64,000 nucleotides of DNA. Origin: Chamaecrista fasciculata (Eukaryota; Streptophyta; Magnoliopsida; Fabales; Fabaceae). How positions within the stretch are numbered: position 1 is the first letter of the stretch; each line of letters starts with the position of its first letter. Under the pieces are notes generated by a model, which saw nothing but the letters and a program-made list of their open reading frames with translations, did no database searches and was not told the origin of the DNA. This document shows positions 33,734 to 45,700 of the stretch, piece after piece. Made by a program: the position numbers and the translations under genes. The stretch is taken from the NCBI GenBank assembly GCA_003254925.1, contig QANZ01021520.1, positions 124,168-188,167 on the forward strand, in the 5' to 3' direction.

Positions 33734-36700
33734 TCATATGTTCTTTAAAGAGTGTAGGTGGTGGAAATACTTCTGGCTTTTGTGCTGTGAACGCCAGTAG
33801 CAAGCAAGTGCTCCAAAAGCACAACTAACAACAACAATTGATACTATCAGTTCTTCAATTGCTCCATCAATCCCTTCATTTCCAATCATGTTCTTCTCCT
33901 TGTACAGAGAAGCCATCATTTTCCCATAATAACTAGTCAAGAACTTATAGACCTGATCCTCATTCCATTCGATTTGGTTGTTCTTCTGATTAAGGATTGA
34001 GTAACAAGAAGAACAAAGCTGCTTTGGAGGCCATATTATCTTGGGGAATTTGGGATCACCAGTATCTAGAGATGCTTCTTCTTTCATTAATCTTTCATTG
34101 GCCTTGTTATGGGCTCTCCACAACCAGAGTGCCAAGTCACGGGCTTTGTTGAAAGGACTTGAAACACTGAAAATAAGGATTATTCACAATTACAAGAGGA
34201 GAAAAGTAAAAAAGCTTTGACGATGATGATGATGCTAACATGAGTATTTCTCTACTTTACCTTGAACACATCTTGTAAAAATGTTGTCTACATTCTTCAC
34301 AGATGAAGAAGTTGTGAATGAAATCACATATGGCGTTAAATGTAAACTGACTCTCTCCATCATCAATTCTGACAGTGAGCGAATGTAGAAGAACCCATAA
34401 ACCACAGCTGAAAAAGGAGAGAAAGAGAATGCAAACAAGGGTTAAAATATCAGCACCAACAAAAAACTTGAAATACGTATGCAACAATCACATTCACTTT
34501 CTTTTGAGTCAAAAGCAATCAATACAATGTCACACAAATGGCAACAATGTCCTAATATGTAATTACTGAAATCCAATACCAAAACTAATACACCATGACT
34601 ATTCCACCCAACTAGTAAAAAAATTAATATTAGGAAACCCATAATCTGAACTGTGTTTCACAAGAGATGGAATCAGAAATCATAGTTATGAATATCAAAA
34701 GCAAAGCATTACCTAAAGCCCCGGGTATCATTCTTACTTCCGCGACAGAAGATCTACATCAACAAAACGAAAATAATCAATCAGAAATCTTCTCATTCTA
34801 AGGAAAAGAAAAATTAAACATTTAATGTAATAAGGCAAAACTAACACAATTAACCAAGGGAAAAAAATGGAAACTCAACTATATAATTTATATATATATA
34901 TATATATAATAATAAAAGAAACTTATTAGAGATAGAAAATATACAAAGGAATACAAGGAGGACAAGTAATCCTCTCCAAAAGGAAACATAACAAAAGAAA
35001 GGAAAAACAAGACGATACATCAATAATGCCTTCAAATCCCATTTGATGCCTGTAATTAAAACCCCCCTAAACAACCCATTAGAAGAAACCCACAATGAAG
35101 TCAAGAAAGTAACTCTATCCCAAAGAAGATGATGTGGAAGTGATACGAGTCCCACATCGGGTAGTTAGCTAAGAGTAAAACACTATATAAGGTCTTGGGC
35201 TCTCCAACTTCAACAGCTAGCTTTTGAGGTGTGGTTCTCCCAAGGGCTTATAATCGGGTAGTGCTTTACTCTTAGCTAACTACTCGATGTGGGACTCGTA
35301 TCGAGCATTTCGCTCCAACCATACACACCAGAAATTTGCTAAAATTTCACATTGCCAAAGTGTTTTATGCTCCATATTCTTCTTGAAACCCACAAACTTG
35401 ATAGCAAGGAAAGTGCCAAGATTAGTTGGGCACAATCAATTCTTTTCAATGTAGCCAACCAAATTGATCCATAAATACGTAGTCATTTCACAGAGCAGGA
35501 AGAGATGTATATTTGTCTCAGAGCTTCTAAGACACATCACACAGACATCCGGTAATAAAGCCATCCTAGGACATCTATTTTGAAGCAAGTCATTAGTGTT
35601 AATTCTATTAAGTACCGTGTCCAAACAAAACCAAAACTCTAAGAAGCTTTAATTTTGAAAAAAGAATCAAACAGAATATTAGAGCCAATGGTTTCAAACT
35701 TCAAAGGCAAATAGTTTTGTAGACTATTTTTTTGTCCAAACATAAGTGTTTGGACCAGTTCACTTGACCACTCTAATCCTAATACAATAGGATTAATTAG
35801 AATTAATCAAGTTAAAGATAAATATACTTGAAAGATACAATAAACAATAAAGGAGATAAACAAGAATAATTAATAAACAAAAGATAACATGGATTCCTAA
35901 ATATACTCAAGCTTCAACATGACAGAAAATACAAATACTTCATACAAATGGCAACTAGAATAGAACATAAATGTTTAAAATGGTGAATACAATTGAGGTT
36001 ATCGTACCCAATAACCGCGAGGCACGTCTTTCCCACAAATTTGAGAGCTCCTCAATGCAACCTCATCATCTTCCTGCTTATCTGCTGACCACAAATTTGT
36101 TGGGTACAATTCATCAAAGTTCACAAGTAATTCTGCACTACCCCTTCGGCATCTGAAAGAAATAATCCAGAACATAAATATTGTGAAACAACTTACTAGA
36201 CAGACAGAACAAAGGAGTAGTAAGCAAGTTCATTAATCATACCTCTTTGAAGGATGATGGGCGACTAGAAGCTGGAGAAATTTTAAAAGTGATGCACGAG
36301 TTTCTTGCTTTATCATCTGCATATCAAAAAGCATGTGTTTTATCATCACGAGAATAAACACAAAATCAAAGATGAGGCAGAAATTATGACTATCTACCTT
36401 GTGTTCTAAGATGATCTCAAAAGCTGTAGAAGTTGCCTCTTCAACATCGTAGAGAGCTCTTGCAATCTTTTATAGTCATGCAAATCATATATGTCAATAT
36501 TTAAACATGGAATAAAAACAAGGGTAAATTACACTTTGGTACCCTGTGGTTTGACCCTATTTCACTTTGGTACCCTGTGGTTTGAAACTTGACACTTTGG
36601 TACCCTGTGGTATTCTCCATTAACAGTTTGGTACCCTGTGGAGCTATTTTGTAATTTTAACCATAACAAATTTTGCAAAAATTACATAATGACCCCAAAA

Positions 36701-39700
36701 AATTTTCAAAAAATTACAAATAGGTCCCTGGATACATATTATATAAGGACTAAAATGAAAAATTTAAAATTTTTTTGGGGTCAATATGTAATTTTTGTAA
36801 AATTTATTATGGTTAAAATTATAAAATAGCTCCAAAGGGTACCAAAGTGTTAATGGAGAATACCATAGGGTACCAAAGTGTCAAGTTTCAAACCACAGGG
36901 TACCAAAGTGAAATAGGGTCAAACCACAGGGTACCAAAGTGTAATTTACCCTAAAAACAAAAACCAATTTAAGGTCGAGCTAACAGAAGGACCTGTCCTG
37001 GGTCCGACACATTGGATGAAACATTCTCATTTTCAAACTTTTGATCATCTAGGTCAAATGAACTGTAGCATTAAAAACATTATGAATTACACACAAGAAA
37101 ATAAGGTTAGGCAAAAATACAGTATTACAATGTTACATTCCATCAGAAATAGTGACAGATATGAAATGCTTCCTCAGCTATTATCATGCACTAATGTAGT
37201 TTGAATCTCTTTAAGCAATTTGTATCTAATAATATAATATCCTATGAACGTCAATGAAATTGCATACTTATGAATTTCTTTATCGTACAAATTTCTTGAT
37301 GATTGTGCCAGAAAATGATAATATTATATTATAAGAAAATAGTAATAATCCACGTGATTGCATCTGGCTATTTATAAATACTAGAACCTATCCAAGCCTA
37401 ATAATTCCAATTTCTAAAAGCTTGTGTCCACAAGATTCCAATAATCTGAAGCCAATGTAACTGAATATATTAAACATCTTATGGCCTACTATGGTATATA
37501 GTGAACAATATCATAACCCCAGGACTAGAGATGGCAATTTATATCCTAAGTTAGGATATCTGTCCGAAAAAATATTCGGTATCCGTCGGATACCGGATAT
37601 CGGATACGGATACGGATAGTAAAAATTAAATTTTTTTCGGATATTGGACGGATACGGATATTGCCCTCGGATACCCTATATCCGTCCGAAATGAACGGAT
37701 ATTTAGGGTATCCGATATCCTATTACTCATTTAATTTTTATATTTTACTTTTAATTTAACATTTTATATATAAATATTTAAATTTCATTAATTATATTTA
37801 TATATATTTTTTAAAGAATCATATTTTAGTTATTTATATTTAATTTTTTATTTTAAAAAATAAATTTAAAATGTAAATAAATAATAATTTCATTTAATTA
37901 TATTAGTTGGTGGATAATGGATATCGGGTACCCGATATATCCGATTTATAAAATAGGATATCCTATCCTATATCCATATTTTTTTGGATATTTCGGATAT
38001 TTCGGATATCCGTCGGATACCGGATATCGGATAGGGTGCGGATACGGATATTAATTTATCGGATACGGATATTGGATAGGATAAACGAATACGGATACGG
38101 ATAGTAACAAAACCACCGGATATCCATCCGTTGCCCTTCCTACCCAGGACCAATAATAAACACACATATACCTCTTACCTGCCTATTTGCTTGTTGATCC
38201 AACTTAGCAACCGATTAGCTGTGCGTCCATCATCAATTGTACGTATATCACTTTTCTCTTGCTTAGGTTCCCAATTGCCACCAACAAACTTAGAAGGAGG
38301 GCCCCAAAAGAGCATAGGATAATGACCAACAGAAAACTTATCACAGAGATTTGTATTTATCTGTGTTGCCAAAAATGTGAAAAGAAAGGGACCAATTACC
38401 TATGCATGTTTTGCCCATAAATAACAGTTTTAAATAAAAAACTAAACTATCTCAAAATGAACAATATAAAAGTGGCAGAAGCAATATATTAAGAGACAAA
38501 TATGCATTATGGTAGTAAGTGTAAATATGAAGAAATCATGCAAAGGTAAGGAAAATGAATAGAGAACCAAATCATAAATGAGACAATTCTTAAAAATAAA
38601 TTTTCATAAAAGTAAATGGGTAAAAATATAAAATAAAAGTAATTATGATTTTAAACTAATGTGCTATTTACAATAGCAATGTCACAGACTCAGTTTAATA
38701 TAAAAAATTTAGTTGTAAAATGAAGACTTATGCATAGTTTTATTATGACTTTCAAATCAATTCCTCACACGAAGCTAGAAGGGTCGACAAAACACAAGCC
38801 TACAATTCCTTATTTTGAAACTTAGTTCTGATAAGAGCATGGGATCCAACATGAAATGAACTTTCCAACCATTTGGTCATTGAAGTTCTGATACCCTCCC
38901 AAGAAGCACTTCAACACAAGACATTAAGGTTTAAGTGAATGCCCTTGATAGTTAATAGTTTTATTGTAATATCTGACAAGCAAGAACAATCACCGCAAAA
39001 ACAATATTTTTATTTTAAGTGATTTTTTTTAAAAAAAAATAACATTTTAGTTGACCTCATAGGTTAATGGGTTCTAATTAGTCAAAATGACATTTTAGTT
39101 GACCTCATAGGTTAAATTATCCAGGGGGAATATCATTATCTATCTTATGACAATATTTCTAAAGTACATTCATGTATTCCCTTAATTAACATAAAAAAAA
39201 GTGGTTTGCCTCTTAAATTTCCCATGCATAATTGCATATAGTTAACTATTGAATTGTGGTGGTTGGAATATGTTAAGTTACCTATATGTAGAGTAGTGAA
39301 ACTATATGGTCAGAAATGCCCCACAAATTACAACATAGGTTGGGCCCTGGTAAACATTATATTCTAACATGACAATCAACTTTATTTGACATCCGACAAA
39401 AATTTATCTAATAACAATGTAGTGTAGAATGGGGAACAATAATAAAACTGAAATCCCTAAGATAAATGGTAAAACCTATATAGTGATCAAACTATCCTAA
39501 TCATTATAAGACAAGCAACCATACATAAGACTTAAGTAGGCGTTAAACAAGATAATTGATACATCTACGAGTTGTATATCCCAAGATCCAAACAAATGAA
39601 TACAACAATCCTAAATCACTAATAAATAAAGCCCTCTACTGAAAGTAAGATAGGAGGTTGTACTTTTTGGTATAAATATCAAATTAAAACCTCAAAGAAA

Positions 39701-42700
39701 GAGGCAATGCTCGTACCTTCAAAGCACAATCTACCCTGGTCATTAATATAATTCCTGGATGAACTGCAGCAGGTCCATTAAAAAGCCTAGCAACCTTTTC
39801 ATAATGAGGCTGCAATAGAAATTTGAAAAGAGAATATGATTACTTGCAATAATTAATTAAAAATGCCTCAATTTTAATACATATTTTTAGCAGATAATAC
39901 CTTATAATTCCTGCATGAAGGGCACCTGGCAAACAAGCAAAGGACACAGGGAAAATTAGACTTTATAGTACTCATATATCAGAATACCTAACCAAAGAAA
40001 GAATTTGCAGAACTAAGTTAAATTGGATGGCAGAACTCATACTTCATCTTTTCTTTTTAGATTCTTCTTCTCCTACACTACCATGTTAACAAAGAGAAAT
40101 AAAACTTTTGAAGACATTACGAAGGATTGAAATTAAACAGAGGAAAACTACTGAATTTCTCCTTTCATGAAGAAGGAGCACATTGATAAAACTAACATAA
40201 AATTGTTTATACAATGTCATTTTGATATTAAACTGATATTACTAACATCCAAGTATGTCATCAACTAAAATAATTTGTTTCTGATTTCATCATTTACCAA
40301 AATACTAAGTTCCAATATCCAAACTTTTGCAGAGTAGAAGACCTACTAATTGCTTGTCATTACATTATAGATGATACATATTCAAATTGATAAATTGACG
40401 ATTAATTTCCATCTGAAAAGTTACTTTCTACCAAGAAAAAAGGGAACTTATATGATACACATTTAGTGAAGACTGAAGAGTGTTGGAGAACAGAAAGGAA
40501 GGGCAGGAAGAAGTGAAAGATGAATGAGAAGGAATTTTAAAAGTTATAGTTATCATGTACGTTCAATTCAAAGAGCCATAGCTATACAAAGAGATATTTA
40601 AAAACATAAATAAAAAAGGAAAGTCCTGTATAGAAAGTTAAAAATAAGTTCACCCACAAAAGAGGTATTTCGAAATCTTATAAGCATGTAAGAAAAACAC
40701 AAAATAATATAGTAAATACTAGTGTAAAATATTTGATGAAGTATTAGACAAGAAAAAAAAAATAATAATACAACGGAGCTTTTGAAGTAACAATTATTTT
40801 ATTGCAGGTGGCAACAGTAAAATATACTACAAATTCAAGCCTAATTCTAAAGAAGTGTAAAGGAGAACAACACGGTGAAAAAGAAAAAAGATGGTCAGCA
40901 TCTAGTCAAGGCTAGGCATTCCACTACATTTTCCCCTATATTTCATGTTTTACTGCACATAATCTCAATTACAGAAAACATGAACTGTCTTAAACATTTC
41001 CCTGCAACTCTATGATGGAGATTGTGACCTAGGGCCAATCATTTTATATATATGTGTTTGTTTGAACATATTATTTTGATTAATTTATAAATGATAAATT
41101 ATCTCGTTATCATATTATTAGCATGTTTACTGTTATAACAGTCTTTGATTAATTATGTGATAATTAGTATAAACTGTCCCTGGTCGATCATTCTCGTGGG
41201 AACGTGAATGAACCAAGACCAGCATGACCTCGGTGTATAGAGATACGCGCATGTGATGCTTCTAGAGAGTCATGGTGCAATTATGTAATGGGTTACAAAT
41301 TGCTGGACCGACCCGGAGAGTCCTGCATGGGTTTAATCATAAGCTAGTCTCTCCTGTACACTTGTCACGATGCCCTTAGACCTGAAGTCTTGATTATTCC
41401 GGCGTTGTAGATGCTGAACTTTGGCCTAGTCCAACGTTGCCCGTGACAGGGTAGCCATACAGGCTAGGTACGGGTTTAGTTGTTTGTCATGCTGAGGAAT
41501 GTGGTTGACCAAGAAGGAATTTTGTCCCTCATTAAGATGAGAGATATTTAACTGGGCCCGATGAGTCTGTCCAAGGAATGTGTGGCCACACAGGGAAATG
41601 AGACTAACTCAAGGAATCGAGAAAGTTTTGGTTTGGAATAAGGATGATTTTCCCATGCCTTATCCATGACCAAAATATCGTGTGACAATAGGGATTATGA
41701 CAAGGTGGTACTAAGGTTAAATCGGTTTTGTTAAAACGATAACTCACGTGTTTTGGGTAGTCGTGATGGCTTGCTAGAGTCCGCTCTCGACTTGTGAGTC
41801 ATAGAGATGACTTGCTGCCAACTTCACGTGAGGCCTGCTGGGTCACACACGAGCAGGATCAAGAAACCGTAATGGGACACAAATTAGGGTTAATTCGTGA
41901 GTCAAATTAGTGCCACGATTTAAGACATGGTTGAATGTCTTAGGACATGAAGTCTTGTCTTAAATAATATCTACGTTTATGATATTTAAATTTGTTAGAC
42001 AAGTTTAAATATATTAATTGTTAAATGGTTAATTTGATTAACCTATTTACAATTAAATTTTTGTTTAAAATATTAGGGAACAATAAATTAAATAAGCTTC
42101 CTAAAAGTTAGGGGATTATTGATTTATTAAATTCTCTAATATTAGGATAACAAGGCTTGAGGGTGGCGCATCATGCTCCTTGATTTTAATTAATAAAATT
42201 GTTTTGTTGATTAGATTCAAGATTTGATTTTGATTTCAAGATTCAAATTTTGAATTAAGATATTAGGGTAATATTTTAATTCAATATTGTTAGAGAATTA
42301 ATAAGTTGGTTATAACTTCCTAAGAGTTAGGGTTATTATTTTGATTTATTAAATTCCTTAAAAAGAATTAGGGAATGGTGCATTGTTGGTGGGGTCCATG
42401 TGCAAGCTTTGATCTTGCATTTTGAATCTCAAGATTGCATTTTGAATTCAAATTAAGATATTAATGTAATATTTTAATTAAGAATTCAAGTCCTAAATTA
42501 TAATATTATTGTAATCTTATAATTTTCTAATTTGATAATTCACTAATTTAGGGATTCCCTAATTATAATTATCAATTCCCTAATTTCAAGAACAACTCTA
42601 TAAATACACAGAGAGAAAGTCAACTTGCACACTTCTTCACAAAAGAAAAGAAAATTCGACTTGACCTAATCTAGAGAGAGAAAGTCGACTACTTCCAAGA

Positions 42701-45700
42701 GAGAGAGAAAGTCGACTATTTTTCCTAGAGAGAGAAAGGTGTGATCAAACCCTAAAAGGTTTGGGGTTTGTCTGTGAGTTGTGCACCACTTTTTCTTGGG
42801 GTTCAAGAATTGTTCTTGAACATTCAAGAATCGTAGGTTGGGTTTCCTGCATTCTCTTGGAGAAGAGAAGGAGGCTAGCACCTGGGTATCTGCCAAACTG
42901 CTCGTGTGGATCACCGGCAGAGGAAGGACACGTTCCAGTGGACTTCTCGGATTCGCAAGTTTCAAAGCTACCGATTGATTTTTAGGTATACCTCTTCTCT
43001 TACTAGAATAAATGCAATTAGTGGATCCTGGAAGGGAATTATAGAGTATACGCCTTTAAAGTTTTTTTTTTTGTTTTTTCCGCTGCGCTCGCTCTATAAT
43101 TCTCCAACAGTGGTATCAGAGCCACGCTAATCTTGTGTTTATTCTAGTTTTGTGATATACATGAGATGTATGTTTGGGTGTTTACCGCTTTCATTCGTAT
43201 GCTTGAATTTTGTGAAAATCCACCACATGTGTTTTTCGAACCTAATATAAAAATTGGTGCAAATTTATGTATTTGATACATAGGGTAATCAATTGGATTG
43301 ATTAAAATTTTTCTTGAAAAAATTTAGTCTTGGTCGAAAATTTATAATTATGAATTTTTAAATTTTGGGTCAAAAAGTTAGAGTTCTTGAATATGATTCT
43401 TGAATTCTTGTTTTTTGGTGCAAGACTCTTATTTTTCAAGAAGGCATGTTAAATTGCACAAACCCTTATTGAACACAATTAAAAATCGTTTTTTTGGTGT
43501 GTTGTATGATAGCCGTGTATATATATTTAAATATGTGAATTGTTCATGTATGAGTATGGTGTTGGATATGGCTCTAGGTATTTTTGGCAAATACGGCCTA
43601 CGTGTCGTCTCCCTAAATTCTGGATGTAATTTTATTTTCTTTTTCACCTCAATGTAAATGAGGTTTCCCAATGTAATTTTATTTTTCTTTTTAGAAAAAT
43701 TCTCTCATATGGAAGATCTGAAGAAGAAAAAGAGCGAGGCCTCTACTTCAGGTATCTTTGTTATAAATGTTCATTTTTCTACTTTAACCACTTGGGTATT
43801 AGATACAGCATGTGGTTCTCACATTTGTACAAATGTGCAGGGTCTTAGAGACAGTAGGAAGCTGGACAGAAGCGAGGTGAACCTACGTGTGGGCAATGGA
43901 GCAAGAGTTGTTGCTGTTGCTGTGGGAACATACGAGCTGGTGTTGCCCTCTGGGCTCATTTTTATTTTAATTAATTGTTATTACGTACCTTCTTTAAGTT
44001 TAAACATTATTTCGCTTTCTTATTTGGATAAGGAAGGTTTTACATGTATAAACGGTAATGGAAGGTGTTCAATTTATAAAGATGATGTTTTATTTGCTTA
44101 TGGTGATTTGTAAGATAATCATTATATCTTAAAATTAGAACGACAACACGATAACAATATTTATAACATTGATACGAAAAGGATTAAGATTAACGAATCG
44201 AATCCTACATACCTTTGGCATTGTCGTTTAGGCCATATAAACGAGAAATGCCTAGAGAAGCTCCATAAAGATGGACTTCTAAGCTCATTTGATTTTGAAT
44301 CATATGATGCTTGCGAATCTTGTTTATTTGGAAAGATGACAAAGGCGCCCTTCACTGGCCACAGTGAGAGAGCACCTTACTTATTGGGGATCATACATAG
44401 TGATGTATGTGGACCCATGAGTACTCAAGCTAGAGGTGGTTACTCATACTTCATTACGTTCACTGATGACTTCAGTAAGTTTGGCTATGTCTGCCTAATG
44501 AAGCACAAGTCAGAGTCTTTTGAAATGTTCAAAAGATTTCAAAGTGAAGTAGAGAACCAACTTGGCAAGAAAATCAAGGTCCTTCGATCCGATCGAGGAG
44601 GCGAGTATTTAAGCCAAGAATTTGTTGATCATCTTAGAAGTTGTGGGATAGTCTCACAACTTACCCCTCTTGGAACTACACAGTGGAATGGTGTTTCTGA
44701 GAGGAGGAATCAAACTTTATTAGATCTGGTCCGATCTATGATGAGTCAAGCTGATCTTCCGCCATCCTTTTGGGGGCATGCTCTAGAAACTGCTGCGTTC
44801 ACACTTAACCGTGTTCCGTCTATGGTAGTTGAGAAGACACCATATGAGATATGGACTGGGAAGAGGCCCAGTTTGTCTTACCTCAAGGTTTGGGGATGTG
44901 AAGTTTATGTTAAGCAACAGCCTAACGATAAACTGTCTCCCAAATCTCTTAAGTGTTTGTTTGTGGGATACCCCAAGGAAACAAGGGGGTATTATGTCTA
45001 CTACCCATCTGACAACAAAGTGTTTGTAGTCAGAAATGGATTCTTTCTAGAAAAGGATTTTGTCTCCAAAAGAGACAGTGGGAGTAAGATAGATCTTGAA
45101 GAGGTTCAAGATCCACAAGACACTCTAGAGGCGCAGACGGAAACTAGAGAAGAGCCACAAGACGTTGTGGAAGCTCCTCTAGTGGCACAAGGACCACGAA
45201 GGTCTGATAGAACACATTCTCAACCTCAAAGATATGGATTTTTGATGACTTAGAACAAGGATGTGTTGCTCATGGAGCGTGGTGAACCGACCACCTATCA
45301 AGAAGCTATCGCGGGTCCCAACTCTGAGAAATGGGTTTAAGCCATGAAGGCAGAGATGCAATCCATGTACGACAATAAGGTATGGACCTTAGTCGCTCCA
45401 CCTGAAGGTGTAAAAGCCGTAAGGTGCAAGTGGGTTTTCAAAGAGAAAACCGACATGGATGGCAATGTCAATGTCTTTCAGGCCAGGCTAGTTGCAAAGG
45501 GGTTCACTCAACATCATGGTATTGACTATGATGAAACGTTTCCCCAGTTGCAATGGCCAAGTCCATTAGGATCCTCCATGCCATAGCTGTGTATTATGAC
45601 TATGAGATATGGCAAATGGATGTCAAAACAGCATTCCTTAATGGAAGGCTGCCCGATTTGCATGTCCAGAGGAACCAGAGAAGGTATGCAAGCTTCAGAG

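Noticed and set aside
37530-38140. GGATAC/GGATATC arrays considered as a CRISPR or satellite
   Set aside because: Repeats are short, irregular and inside an element with hAT ends and an 8-bp duplication; this is also a plant genome.
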